Assembly (NCBI RefSeq): GCF_016802725.1
Contig: NC_052673.1
Coordinates: 6,997,037 to 7,061,036, forward strand
Source: Solenopsis invicta
Taxonomy: Eukaryota > Arthropoda > Insecta > Hymenoptera > Formicidae
Length of the DNA: 64,000 nucleotides
Direction of reading: 5' to 3'
Part shown: positions 1-13,000 of the stretch, in pieces
Position numbering within the stretch: position 1 is the stretch's first letter
Layout: each line of letters starts with the position of its first letter
Program-made: the position numbers and the translations under genes
Notes under the pieces: model-generated
The model's input: the letters and a program-made list of their open reading frames with translations, nothing else
Told to the model about the DNA's origin: nothing
Database searches by the model: none

Positions 1-563
1 AACCCGCTGCAGTCAAAAACGCTATTAGTCGCTTCCAGAGCGAGCGCACAACAATATTAAAATACATTTTTTATAATTATGTCTGATTTTTATATATAGA
101 TATGATTTATCATATCTATATATGATTTATCATATATGTATAATTATCATATAATCGCACCAGCTCCTAAATCATACCACCTTGCGTATAAATTCAACTA
201 CAGTATTTGTACACTTTTTGCAGGATTAATTGCTAATTGTATAATATTATTATTATCCTCTATTAAACTCAACACGTTAAGAACAATATAAATTTTGTAA
301 TTAATATTTTTTTTTAATGGTAACTTTGTTGTTATTTTTCAACACATTTTGTAGCTTGATTGCAAAAAAGGTAAAATAAATAATCAATATTTCTATAATT
401 TGTAATGTTTACAATATTATTAAAATTAGATTAGCAAAGTTTAAATAACTTTGTACTTTTATTTGTAAATTAAATAAATAAAGTTTTACAAAACGCTTTA
501 GTCTCTTAAATCGTACCATGTCTTAGTTTTTAAAATCGCACCATTGCTTTGATTGTGATTATA
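1..563. other. AT-rich sequence with AAATCGCACCA-like motifs
   Basis: I see no gene. The motif (A)TCGCACCA or its degenerate form recurs near 154, 509 and 534 on this side. It appears on the far side of the mariner near 2848, 2876 and 3048 as GGTGCGATTT. The mariner therefore seems to have landed in an older repeat that carries iterated copies of this motif. I cannot define termini for that older element. Confidence 0.4.
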
Positions 564-738
564 TTGGGAGTATAAATTAGTTCAGTCCGTTTTCAAAAGA
601 TGGCTCGGGCTGTTACAAATGTGTGATAGTGACAGCTGATTTCGGTGGTTCAGAGAGATTAGACATCTGTCAATAATATTCAGTACATATCGCTTTGAGT
701 TTCATATAAAACTCTTATTTTTTATTGTGTTGAATATG

Positions 739-1859
739 CCCATACAGCACAGAAAATTCCAGCAACATTGCAGCAATGTTCATCATAATTTTTTAATAAA
801 GTAGTGACAATAAAGAGCCAAAGCGGAATATTTGCGTATAATAATATATTAGTTTAACTTATCCATAATTATTTATCCGCATTTAGCTAACTAAAGTCGG
901 GCGACGTTACTAAATTTTCCGCTTAATCTCTACATTCCCTAACAGTACACCGTCCATATATCGACAGTAAGTCGATTCATCCAAGTCAGGCTTTCAAAGT
1001 TAACAGCAAATCGACTTTGCATAGACGTCTGCAGACATCCTTCAAATGTTAACTCTAAGACGTCTAGAAAATGCATGCGGTCCCGTGGTGCTGTGTGCGT
1101 CATAGTATTGTTAAGAAACATAAATATTTATATCAATAGACGAAATAGGTTCATATATGAAGAAACCTCGATCTACAGCCCAATGAACAAACAATATTTT
1201 TTAATTGTTTTTTTAATACAAATTTTTTCATATTTAATTTAATTATTGTATTATATTGATTTATATTTTCTAATTACATTTTTATTTAAACAAATAATAG
1301 AGAAGTTATTCTAAATGCTATTCTGCATTTGCAAAATCGGTAAAAAAAACTATAATTTTATATTTGTTTATATAAATATTGTGCTTTAATTATACATATT
1401 TCATTTTTTCGATAACATCTACTGACCTGATCTACCAGTTATATACACTTATCAGCATAAAGTATTCACAGCTCATCATGAGGAATCAGTTCGCAGCGAT
1501 CACGGAGGTCAAGCAACGTTCACCGGAGTTGCTTCAACCACGTTCGCGACTTGGATGGGTGACCGCTTGGAAATTTCCGAAAAAATATTCCCGAGATTTT
1601 TTTTGCGAAAAATGTTTTTTAAAATGTTACACAAATATTGTTTTGTTCATTCGAATTATGTGATGTAATAATATAATATTTATGTGAATATTTTGGAAAA
1701 ATGGGATGTTTCAATGCAATATTTCAAAAAGCGGACATCTTAATGTTGCTGCAATCTTCCAGCAATGTTGCAGCAATGTTTCGCAATCAAAATGCAATAT
1801 TACAATGTTTCAATAAAATCATTCTGCAATGTTCCTACAATCTCTCTGTGTTGTATGGG
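739..1859. mobile_element. Element E1: non-coding CCCA-terminus element nested in mariner
   Basis: The inverted ends are CCCATACAGCACAGA at 739 and the complement of CCCATACAACACAGAGA ending at 1859. A 2-bp duplication, TG, flanks it at 737-738 and 1860-1861. Deleting the insert plus one TG rebuilds the mariner start codon and reading frame, so these borders are well supported. It carries no credible open reading frame; iterated GCAATGTT-like words lie near both ends. Its core contains a 5S-rRNA-like stretch at 1497-1583. It shares terminus type and 2-bp duplication with E2 (19783), E3 (37306) and E4 (11114). The superfamily is unknown to me. Confidence 0.8.
1490..1590 (+). repeat. 5S rRNA-like sequence inside E1
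   Basis: CGATCACGGAGGTCAAGCA at 1497-1515 resembles the A-box side of insect 5S rRNA. ACTTGGATGGGTGACCGC at 1549-1566, followed by TTGGAAA, resembles the C-box region closely. The two blocks are roughly 15 bases further apart than in a genuine 5S gene, and the flanks do not form the 5S terminal stem. I read it as a 5S-derived internal promoter, as in SINE3-type elements, rather than a functional rRNA gene. Confidence 0.55.
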
Positions 1860-2602
1860 TGTCAACTTTTGTATTAACCAAGCAGCATTTGCGGGAGGTT
1901 TTAGTTTTCTGTTTTAGTTGGAAGAAAAGCGCAGCTGAAGCGCATTGAATGCTGGTAGAAGTTTATGGTAACAATGCTCCAACTGATAAATCCCTAAATG
2001 TAGGGAATAGTTTCGACGTTTCAAGAATGGTAATTTCAGCGTTAAAGACAAGCCTCGCTCTGGACAGCCAAAAAAATTCGAAGACAAAGAATTGGAGGCA
2101 TTACTCGATGAAGATGGTGAATCCATTACGGGCGATCGGTATAGGCTACAATTGATTCGTTTGAGCCGTGCATTACGAGAAAAACGGCCGGAATACGAGA
2201 AACGACATGTCAAAGTTATTCTGCTACATGATAACGCTCGACCTCATGTCGCAAAAGTCGTTAAAATTTATTTGGAAACGTTCAAGTGGGATATTTTACC
2301 GCACCCGCCGTATTCGCCGGACATTGCTTCATCTGATTACTGGTTATTCCGACGGATACAACACGATTTGGCAGGACACCGATTCACTTCTTTTGCAGAA
2401 ATCGAAAATTGGCTCCTAACTTGGATTGTTTCAAAAGATGAAACATTTTTTCGAGATGGAATTCGAAAAATGCCTGAGAGGTGAAACAAAGTAGTAGCCA
2501 GTGATGGACAATACTTTGATTAATCTGTTCATTCAATTTGTTCTGAAATAAATGCATTTTTGACTACAAAAAAACGGACCGAATTAATTTATACTCCCAA
2601 TA

Positions 2603-3084
2603 TATATAAAATCAAATATAATAATCAAGCATACATTGTAACAATATTGCCATAATGTAACAATATTATTGAAAATTACAATATTATTGAAAAATTATCG
2701 AAATGATGACATTGACTGAAATTATTTAGTTTACGGTATTTATCGCCAACATTAATAAAATTATGCTTATCTAACGCATTTTTACTTGAGAAGAAAGAAT
2801 CTAGCAGAAAAAGTGTCGTTTTACTCCAGGAAGATTAATATTAATCTATGGTGCGATTTAGGAGACCAATTGCCTAAATCGCACTATTTAAAGGTTTTTT
2901 AAAAATCGTCATTTAAAAATTTATGACAATACATCAAATTCTGAAAAAATATATACTGAAAGGAGAAATGTTGTACTTCATTATGATGTAAAAAAATTAA
3001 AGATATTCCTCATAATTCCTTAGTTATAAGCTTTTATGTCAAAAGTGGTGCGATTTTGGCAACTTTACCCTAATTATATATATA
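2603..3084. other. Intergenic AT-rich remnant
   Basis: No coding potential. Contains GGTGCGATTT motifs at about 2848 and 3050 and a complementary copy near 2876, matching those left of the mariner. This supports one older repeat split by the mariner. Confidence 0.35.
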
Positions 3085-3588
3085 CAGGGTGTCAGGTAAC
3101 GATCGCCCGTGGTTTCGTGGATTGATAGATCAAGTAAAACTGAGCAGAAAAGTCCTTTACCATTTTTTAATATTTGCCATAGTTAACAAAAAAAAATTAA
3201 TAAAGTCTGCGAATAAGCGCGTATCACCGCGCGCAAGGACCGCCCGCCAGTCGCCGAGACGTAGGCAGCCGCGGCTGTAGGCGCGGCGCTGTGCGGTGAG
3301 GAGGGAAAAGCAGCAGTAGCTGCGTCCTGCGAGCGGCGCGGCAAGGAGGGAGCTGCTTTTCCCTCCTCACCGCACAGCGCCGCGCCTACACGGCTACCTA
3401 CATCTCGGCGACCGGCGGGCGGTCCTTGCGCGCGGTGATACGTGCTTATTCGTAGCGGTGATACGCGCTTTATTATTTTTTTTCGTTAACTATGGCAAAT
3501 ATTAAAAAATGGTAAAGGACTTTTCTGCTCAGTTTTACTTGATCTATCAGTCCACGAAACCACGGGCGGTAGTTACCTGACACCCTGT
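3085..3588. mobile_element. Palindromic MITE with GC-rich core
   Basis: The arms CAGGGTGTCAGGTAAC (3085) and GTTACCTGACACCCTG (ending 3588) are inverted repeats that extend for more than 100 bp with few mismatches. The element is flanked by TATATA tracts, consistent with a TA target. The core is GC-rich and itself palindromic: CTCCTCACCGCACAGCGCCG at about 3365 pairs with 3281-3303. A diverged half copy lies at 6407-6650 inside K1. There is no coding sequence; it resembles a Tc1/mariner-type MITE by its flanks only. Confidence 0.75.
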
Positions 3589-3599
3589 ATATATATAAA

Positions 3600-4146
3600 A
3601 TTTGTCTATATGTGTTAAAATATATATAATTATATATAAAAAATTTTTCCTGAATTAGTAAAGCAACAGAAAGGTTTATCCTTTTGTCAGTATAACATTC
3701 TTGCCAACAACAGTTTTCAAAATATACTAGTAAGTTTTCAACAACCATATCAACATGCTTATTACAATTTATAAATAGGCCTTATTGCTGACATGTTGCT
3801 GATATGTCGATCATAAATTGATGTAAACAGTTTTCAAAATATAATAATGTTAAGTTTTCAACAACTTATCGGCATATACTTATCGTAGATTGGCTGCAAT
3901 AATTGTTTCACATTTGCTTAACAATAGAATTCAGAGTATGGATACTGAATTGACTAAAATATTTTCGATGAATTAAATAAAAGGTAATGTAATAGCACGT
4001 ACATTGAAGAGCAATTTAATCTGTGCAATGATTTGCTTTAGATTGAATTTTCATGTTTTGTTATTTGGAGATGAATTAACATCACAATAAAAAAGTTTCT
4101 CTTATAAAACTATTACTACATCACCTAATTTAATCTACTGAACTAT
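3600..4146. other. AT-rich spacer upstream of the P450
   Basis: No gene or clear element. A short repeated phrase (GTAAGTTTTCAACAAC-like) occurs at about 3730 and 3852, which may be a decayed tandem or dispersed repeat. Confidence 0.3.
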
Positions 4147-4150
4147 TTAA

Positions 4151-4695
4151 GAGGATGCTATACTGACGGAAATTACCGACCATTACAGTGTTCATTAATT
4201 TTTGAATTGGCTTTACAGATCACAAAATCCTTTTGCAAAATAAAAGTACGCACCAAAACAAAGTCTGCTCTGGTAAATTTTATGAGAAAATCGATCAAAA
4301 AGTTAAAAATTCATTTATTTTCGACTCGTGGATCTGTCAACCAAGGTTAATTTTTGTTATTTACTGACGTTCTGCAGCTCGTATGTATAAAATGAGACCA
4401 GGGCGAACTTCAGAAAACTCTAACACACAACACTGACTGTGTATCGTTTCAGTCAATAACCTAACAAAAAAGTTTAATAGGTGAACAGCTGTATGTGTCC
4501 AAATTTCGCTTAGCGCACGTAAACGATGGCAAGAAGAGCAGTGGCTGTAGTTGATAGGTCTTTTCGCAGATGGCGAAATAATCGAAAAACAAAGACAGAT
4601 CTATGCATTGGACAAAGAGCGATAGCCTGGTCTCCCTCGAAAAATAATCTGCAATGCCGACGTCGAGGAAGTTCTTCGGTCACTATAGCATCCTC
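4151..4695. mobile_element. TTAA-flanked MITE at the P450 5' end
   Basis: The ends GAGGATGCTATACTGACGG and, inverted, CACTATAGCATCCTC are flanked by TTAA on both sides (4147-4150 and 4696-4699). TTAA duplications are typical of piggyBac and Kolobok. The element is 545 bp with no transposase. It ends 77 bp before the P450 ATG, so the proximal promoter and most of the 5' UTR probably lie within it. Confidence 0.78.
4386..4412 (+). promoter_or_regulatory. Candidate TATA box and start site for the P450
   Basis: TATAAAA at 4386-4392 is followed 26 bp downstream by TTCAGAA (A at 4412), which fits an arthropod initiator. Both lie inside the TTAA-flanked MITE. The distance to the ATG at 4773 would give a 5' UTR of about 360 nt if unspliced. 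This is positional inference only. Confidence 0.35.
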
Positions 4696-4772
4696 TTAAC
4701 CAGACAGAATTTGACAAAATATTTACCTGTTATAAAGGAAAGTACCTGTTATAAAAGGAAGAACGGAGCACA

Positions 4773-7049
4773 ATGGTTGTGACTGCAGCTTTGATGATCT
4801 TAACCATTCTTTTTATTACTGTTGTGTTAACTCGAGAGAGACCAAAAGGCTGTCCACCAGGTAATTAACATATTAATATTTTAGCCTTTTACATGAGAGC
4901 AAATTCAAAAATAGTTGTCGCTGATAATTGATAACTATCGCATTATGTATTCCAGAAATTGTATTTAAATTTTTAAACAATATTAATTATAAATCGATCA
5001 ATGAAGTTATCTAACAAAAAAAGAATCCATTGATCAAAACAGATTTTAATGTCTAATAATAATAATTTTACGTGAATTATACATAAAACGATGTTTTAAA
5101 ACCGAAAAGTTATTTAAATTATGACTTTTAATTTTTTTTTTTACTTTTGGAACTACATTTTCAAATTTTTACTACTACAAGATGGATTTTATTATGTGAG
5201 AGGTTGTATAATATAAACGTTTCTGTTGCAACGTTTCATAACGTTTTGCAGAATTCTTTCAAAATTGTTGCGCATAAAATATGGAAAATTGCAACCTTTC
5301 TGAAAACTTTTTGCAACAATATTGTGAGAAAAAAAGAAGATACCTACAATAATAACAAAAAATGTTATTTAATTTCCACATTCAAAAATTCATAATTTTT
5401 AGGTCCTTTTCCTTGGCCATTTATTGGAAATCAGTATTATTTACGACGATTACAGAAAAAATACGGTGGACAACACATGGCCTTTCTGCATCTCAGCAAA
5501 ATATATAATAGCAACGTCATATCTTTACGATTGGGTGGCAAATATACGATCGCTGTTTCAGACAGCAAGCTCATACAACAAATTTGCGTTAACGAAAAGT
5601 ACGATGGGCGTCCTTGGAATGAATTTATGAAGCTACGAAATTTGGGAATGAAAAAGGGTAACAAATCCTCTATCAAAATTTGTTATACTAAAGTTATACT
5701 AAAGTTAGAATATTGTTGAAAACGGTTTTTATATTTTAATAATATATAATAAAAAATTATAATCTTAAACAGATTGATATCAATATTTACGTCGAACGAA
5801 AGTAAGAGAAGAATACAATTTTTTCCTGTTTTATTTTTCAATGACTGAGCAAATTATTTAAAGGGAGAGCCAGGTGTAACGCATTAAAAATAAGGTGATT
5901 TTTTGAAACTCTTTTTGAAAAAACTATTGGACCAATTTTTTTGAAATTTTCAAGATATCTTATTCTATCATTAAGTTACTAAAAATATATTTTTTGAAAA
6001 AAAAATAATATGTGTTAAATAATAATAATAATATTAATGGAATGTATCGGTGTTGATTCACTTGTCGGCGTGCAATGTAGCGCTGCTTGTATTCATTTGA
6101 AACAAAAAAATTAAATTGATTTCTTTTTGGTAGGGTTCATGTTATTAATTGCATCTAAAATTAAAGACAATAATGCAAAAATGTAAATGTCGCGACACAT
6201 AGAAAAAAATACCGATTTTTACGAAAACTTTTCGTGTAAATTATGCAATAAAAATAATTTATTTAAACAATACAATTATAAATAAAGGTTTAAGTTATCT
6301 AATTGTGTGCGTAGAGAGAACTCAGCATGCACGAGCTCGTTCTCTCGTTTTCTTATGAGAATAAAATTTTTTAATACAATATTTAAATATGGAAATGTAT
6401 CTTGTCAGCTACTGCTGTTTTTCCCTCCTCACCGCGCCGCGCCGCCAGCCGCGGCTGCCTACGTCTCGGCAATCGGCGCGCGGTCCTTGCACGCGGTGAT
6501 ACACGCTTATTCGCAGACTTTATTAATTTTTATCTTGTTAACTATGTCAAGTATTAAAAACTGGTATAGGACTTTTCTGCTCAGTTTTACTTAATCTATC
6601 AATCCACGAAACCAGGGGCGATATTTACCTGACATTTTGTATACCCATTTGAGCACCTCGCGGGCTCGTCGCGATTCGCGGAGACAATCCGAGCTCCTGT
6701 CTTGATTGGCAGATTCGGACCCTTAATTCGCGACAAAAACGCGTAAAACGGCTAAATCAAACAGTGACCGCAGGCGTCGGACCATGGTTACCGTTATTGA
6801 CTTGATTGTCGCCGTTTCCCCTTTAAGATACCGGCGATTTCAAACCCGCGGTCTACAAAAAAATACGCCGTCTGATGAGACGCAATTATGAAGTTATGCG
6901 TCTTCGAAGCCGCGGCGCCGGGACCATGTCGCCCCAAAGGCTACCGCGTTTCTTTGTGAAATTGACGAGTCTGGTGCTCTTGCAAATTCCGCCTTAAGTA
7001 TCGTTCATTTAATTTTTACGCATGTTTGTGTGCGTGCGTGCGTGCGTGC

Positions 7050-7081
<32 letters not shown>

Positions 7082-10000
7082 TTCGTGCACGACATGTCTT
7101 ACATGTTATATACGCAACAAGTTATCTTGCACGCTAATTCAAAAAAGTAATTTGGAGAAAACTGCGTTTGGGTTACAGATAACTAACAATTTTCAAGTAC
7201 TTTCAATTAATCTGCTATGCCAGGCTCATCCTTCTGTTTTCTTATAAAATTTATGTAAGGCCGCTTTCTCTTCTTGACAAGCCGGTTGATCCCCTTTCGT
7301 GCTGTAGCAATTCTGCCTTTGTATTCTATGTGCGTCGTATGGATCAGCAAATATTTTGCATTGCTGACCAATAACAATATCAAGGCTCATTATTTGTAAA
7401 ATTAAATTAACCTTTATTGAAAATACCAACAGCTATAAAAATGGCAATTTCGATTGTTTTTATGCCACAATTAAGATGTTTAGGGACCAAACGCTATACT
7501 GTCAAGCTAAAACTTTCATTTGCATTCTGTGTGTGCACGCCTAAACATCTTTTTAAAAGATCTCTTCTGGAAAACTCTTTTATATTGGTAATACATTTTT
7601 CTACACATCCGGATGAAATGCAGGCAAGTGCACAAAATTTTGTATAGTACCAGCAGCCTCTGCAACACGCCACTTACACTAACTATCTATTTCTGGTGTA
7701 TGCTGCGGTTTCTGATTTGTTAAACTTAGATAATAAAAGTTGCCACTATAGTGTTTTCCATTTAATCAACGGATTCTATCAGGATTCCTTCTTATTGCCA
7801 ATCCATAATATTTTATAAGTTTTTTTTTTTTATTAGCTTGTCCGTCAATTTTCTTCTTTTTCCAAGTTTTGCAGTTTTCTTTATATTTCGAAGTCTACTA
7901 CCTATTCTTTTTTCTACATAGTCAACGCATTTACTTTTTGTAACTTTGAAATCATCGCCATAAGATTTTAAATCCAAAATTGCCTTAGACCACTGCACGC
8001 TCCGCGCTGTATCCGCTGACAGTCGATAATGAAACCGAACGTAGTTAGGTCAAATCTTTGAATTTTGTTTCAAAACTCAAGAAATATACTTTCAATAGGT
8101 TAAAATATTAAATTAAGCAAAAGAATCGATTTTTTTTACCTATTACACCAGGTTCCCTCCTTAAATAAGCATGCACACTTATTATTATACAGCCTCCCCT
8201 TTTCTTGATATTGTTTTCTTTTAATAGTTTTATTTTCCGCAAATATGAGAATGTATTTTAATAAACATAAGCGGTAACATTCTAACATTGACAATGCCTT
8301 AAAAATTTTATAACTTGTTTCTATTTATTATCTGAACACGTGTTTAAAATCTGAAGTTGAATCTCTAACTGGTTCACGAGTTAATCAACTTTTGCATGTA
8401 TTTTTATGGTGTAGCAATACATTTCCACTTATGTCAACAAAATTATAAAGAAACATTATTGCCAATATTCTGAAACTTAAATAAAATACTGAGCAATATT
8501 TCTAAAAAGACTTTATATTGACTTACTAACTCGTTATTAAAATATCAATGATAAAACAACGTGAAGCAAATGTCAAATTTCCGAATGGGTTATATAACCA
8601 CGTTACATAACCACATTTTATTTTGACTTGTATAAAGTGCTAGAAGGGCAAATATTATGTTAATGATACTTATTTAAGTATTATATGGATTTTTAAGTAC
8701 CATTTGATATCTGATATACATTAAATGTTATGAATATGCATCTAGTTCTTTCATTTTTTACAATTGATTTCAAGTAAAATTTATGTCTAAAAGTTTTTTG
8801 CCGACAATTGCAAAAGTTGCAAAATATACAAATATATTTATTTGTAGTGTAGTAATATCATGTTAACTGGCATTAAGTCCTATACATAATACGAGCACAT
8901 ATGGTGCACGTCAAGGGGGTCATCCCGTGTGACGACCATTTTTTTTAAGGTTCTTTTGCATTTTTTTGCGGCGAAATGAAAAAATACAGAGCTTTCAAAT
9001 TTTTACTATATATTTATTACATCTTAAACTATATGTGTAAATTTTTTTATTTAAAAATATGGCGTCGTTAATGAGTTACATCACTGGAATGGCACCCATG
9101 TAAAAAAAAAGCAGATAAACGGTGCCCACGATTCCGGCAGACTGGTTTATTTAAAATCAAAAAATCAAATTGCATTTTAATCTATAGGTGAATGGCTATT
9201 GTGGGAACTAGGATTTTTTGAAAATATTAAAAATTCAATTTTTTGCATGCTTTTAAAAATTATAACTCAAAATAGCATGACTACTTGCGACTATTTTTTT
9301 ATGCGGACAGAAAACGATTCAATATTTTAAAAAAATTCTAGTTCCCACGATAGTCACACATGTGCTGAATCTACCATCAAAATTTTATTTAAATCCATTG
9401 AACCGTTTTCGAAAAATCATGGGCACCAGTTAAAAAAATCCAGTTTTGAGAAAAACGCAGTTTTGAAAGTTCACGTGTGAATTACATCATGAAATTGTTA
9501 CTTACCACTAATCTGCTATTCCTGGAGCATAGAGTATCCCTTCCTTTTTTTCTTGAAAATTTCGAAAGGCCGACTGCTCCTCCCTTGCTGAAATTCTAGC
9601 CTCTCTTGCCGTGTTGCTCATGCGCTGCTCGGAACGGCTGATCCGGGCTTCGTCGCAGCGCTCTACATAAGCGTGCGCTGATCGTCCAATTGAACAGCCC
9701 ATCGTATGCATTATCTTAATAATGCCTTGGAAGCTTTCATTAAAGATGACGAAGGCCAAAAAAGTTCCAATCTAAACTATCTGAGCGCCTAAATGTAGAT
9801 GTTTCGGAGCGAACGTCCAAATGAGTGAATTTAACGACTCATTATTATTCTGCGTCTCTGGTCCTAAACATTGGGTCAAAAGATCGTCCTTAGATAAATC
9901 TTTATAGATAGATTTAACTACTGCTTGTACTTCCGTGGATAATAGGGCCTTCTCGTGGTGGAATTGGTCGAGCGTGCTCTTAGCTTCAGCCTGCCGCCAT

Positions 10001-13000
10001 TTACACCAGCTACCTACGTATAATCCAGATCATTTTTCAACGAATAACGGTTTCTTTGAAATTTTCTCTTCTTTCTTCGCTCAGCACGAGCGCGAGTTTC
10101 CCTTGTTCCTTTTCTGTCACTCATCGCAAACTTGAAGCACTTGCACGGTACAATATTACTGTTTACGACAACTCAAGAGCTGTTACACCGCTGACTGCGG
10201 AGCCAAAATTAAGCAACCGTTATATTCAATTTGAGTTTCAGGACAGCAGCACCACTCTAAATATGTGTGCGTATACGTGCGTGTAAATAGAATCGGCTTC
10301 AGGTTAGAATCCGAAGGTATACAATAGCTCTTGTTCCCCGCCCCACCGAGTGCTCAGCTGCGTGCTTATGGTAAACACCTTACCTACTCACTGCTGTAAC
10401 TTTTCAATGACTTCGAATTTTGGAAAATTACTTTGCCAGTATATTCTATGCATGCTCTAGATTAGATTTATGCAAAAAAAATAATCGATTTTTTGAAGCC
10501 GTCACACGGGATGACCTCCTTTATAAAAACATAGAATTTCATCAATTTCAAATTTAAGTAACTTTTGTCTGCAATTGTATAGCCAGAACATCTTCATATA
10601 AAATTTCAATTTCAATTTTTCCTGAAAAATTTGAAAAAAAACCAATTTACGATCAGTGTCCCAAAGAAAAAAGTCTCAAAAAATGACAATTAAAAGGAAT
10701 CCTGTAAAAACTTAACAAATACTTTTCTTTAAATCTAGGATATGTCACCAAACTATTTTCTATTAGTAACGTTCCATCATAAAGAATTTTGACTTGTAAG
10801 AATTAATTAGAAAATAGAAAATATAAATAGTAAATTTTTTACAATAACCAAACAAATCTGAAAGTTTTTTTGTTTTCCCTTAAATATGACATTATCAAAT
10901 AAAAAAATCTGAAGTACTGTTCTTATACCTATTGTATGTTCAGAGAAACATCAAATTTAAAAAGAAAATAGAAAAAAAAATGTGTCTGATAAGCGCAGTT
11001 TCTAAAATTTTAACAAGATTACTGCTTTGTACTTTGAATAATATATCTATTTTTATTTTTGTTATTGTTAATGTTATAAAAAAAAATATATATAATATAT
11101 TATAGGATAAGTACCTAGATAGCACAGAGAATTCAAAAAGAATTAAAAAATAATTCAGGTTTATGTCATTATAATGCTGAAGTCAGAAAAACAATTTTTT
11201 TTCCGGCTTAAAATAAATTCAGAATTGACGGCATAAATTTAAATTCTTTTTTAATTATGTGTGCTATCTGGGTAAATCATAAATCAAAATTCTCACAACA
11301 ACAAAATAAGTCCAATAACTTTATTTTTCTCTTTTAAATAAATTCTTAAAACATTAATCAAACAGCTTCGTTTCTTATATTTATTGTATATGTCCGAAGA
11401 AAATTGCCATATTTATCATAATCAACGAGTTGAAAAAAAGATATTTTTTGTTTCCTAAAAACTCAATATTTAAGTATGTAAATACAGAAAATAAAGCGGC
11501 GAATATAGGTAAATCGAGCGCTCGGTAAACGGTACACGATGAGAGGCAATCTCTACCATTTACCGCGTTCGACTCGTATTTGCCGCTTTATTTTCTGTAT
11601 TGATATTTTTACGAATCTTAACTTTTTTATTCCATATTTAAAGTTATTCGAATTTTATAAAAAACCCTTTAATTAAATTCGACTCTCGTGAAAGTCAGAA
11701 AGTAATTACAAATGCCATTAATTATTATCAATTAATAAAAAATTATTGGTGTCAGGACTTACGGCGAACGATGGCCCGGAGTGGAAAGAATTGCATAATT
11801 GGTCCGCACGCGCACTAAGACAGGTCGGTTTTGCTAAGCCAGCGATGGTCGACCTGCTCAATAACGAGATGACGCTCATTGCAAAAAGACTAAGGGACGG
11901 TGGCGTACAACCTATACGGCCCGCGTTTGCGCCCGCCGTAATGAATGTTCTTTGGTTTTTGGTCACAAGATCGAATCCATCCGAGAATCCCAAGAGGTAT
12001 GTAAAATTGTCGGAACGATTAAAAAAAATACTCCTTATTCTCAACAACGCTGCACTTCCGCGGATTCATTTCCGGAGAAAGGAAAGAAATCCGTAATTAT
12101 TTCATTGTCTCTCTGATTCTGCGATTGCTTGTAGATTACAGAATTTCATAAATATGATGGATCATCGATCGCAACAGTTTGATGCGACCGGCGGAATTCT
12201 ATCCGCTATACCTTGGATACGTTACATCGCACCGGAAATGTCAGGCTACAATACCGTCGTAACGCTAAACAAAGAACTGAAAACTTTTCTAATGGTACGT
12301 AATCTCGATGATCTCAAACTCAAATTTTAGCTTTTCACTTGCTAATACTTATTGATGCGCCACGCATCATATTTTGTGTCTTTTGCAGGACACTATCAAC
12401 GAGCATAAAAAACGATATATTAAGGGAAATGAGTCGGATTTTATCGATTTGTTTCTCCAGGAGATGTACGAAAGCGAAGGACAGGGAGAGAGAGCCCATG
12501 TGTTTGATGGTAAAAGTTGCTTTTTATTATCGAGCAAAGTCCAGAAAACGTCGCTACAATTTTCTCGGCTATTCGCATGGAAATTAACGCTTTGTTTCGC
12601 ATGCTTAATAAATGCACATTAATGAAAGTATTAATAAAAGTGTACGTAAGAAAACAAACCAGCTCGCCTGTAGTACACACGAACGTATCTTTTTTGTTTT
12701 TTTTTTTTTCAGATGGTAATCTGATTGTGACATTGATCGACTTCTTCATCGCCGGCATTAGCACTACAACAGCGACATTAGATATTCTCTTCATGCAAAT
12801 AACAAATCATCCAGACGTACAACGCAAGTTGCACGAGGAGATCGACGCCGTGATCGGAAACAGGACTCCCAGTTTGGAGGACAGAAAAAAGTAATTTTAT
12901 ATCTTTAAGACGAGTATAATTTCTTTTTCTAATTATTATTTTTGAAAGAGAGAAGGAAACAGAATTGTTTTTTTTTTATGAACCCTTCTGTACAAAAAAT

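Larger units (their letters stand above)
736..2523 (+). pseudogene. Mariner transposase pseudogene (Mos1/mellifera-like)
   Basis: The ATG at 736-738 is followed, after a 1121 bp insertion, by TCA ACT TTT at 1862, so removing the insertion restores a normal mariner N-terminus (MSTFVLTKQHLREVL). The HTH region runs to about 2110, where LDEDG is followed directly by a segment normally found just before the second catalytic Asp. The block containing the first catalytic Asp has been deleted. The C-terminal half is recognisable by DNARPH and PPYSPDIASSDYWLF, the latter containing the D of the D34D triad. A TGA at 2482-2484 replaces the Trp codon of the conserved PERW motif; the ancestral stop is TAA at 2521-2523. 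Frameshifts occur in the HTH part. It is a decayed transposase with no likely product. Confidence 0.9.
564..2600 (+). mobile_element. Mariner element, internally deleted and interrupted
   Basis: The ends are near-perfect inverted repeats of about 30 bp: TTGGGAGTATAAATTAGTTC on the left, and its complement with a few mismatches at 2571-2600. A TA dinucleotide flanks both ends (562-563 and 2601-2602), as expected for Tc1/mariner insertion. Without the 1121 bp insertion at 739-1859 the element is about 0.9 kb, shorter than the usual 1.3 kb because the middle of the transposase gene is missing. The copy cannot move on its own. Confidence 0.93.
5862..8160 (-). mobile_element. K1: Kolobok-like element in P450 intron 2
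   Basis: Imperfect inverted ends (AGGGAGAGCCAGGTGTAA at 5862; complement of GGAGGGAACCTGGTGTAA ending 8160) are flanked by TTAA at 5858-5861 and 8161-8164. It holds the remains of a minus-strand transposase at 7207-7998. It also holds a half copy of the palindromic MITE and a GC-rich block at about 6650-7015 with no recognisable content. The TTAA target and the protein family (below) point to Kolobok rather than piggyBac. Defective. Confidence 0.75.

Noticed and set aside
1490..1590. A functional 5S rRNA gene
   Set aside because: Control-block spacing is too wide, and the terminal stem of 5S RNA is missing.
1379..1663. 94-codon frame in E1 as a transposase
   Set aside because: It crosses the 5S-like core, has no recognisable domain and is not repeated in E2-E4.
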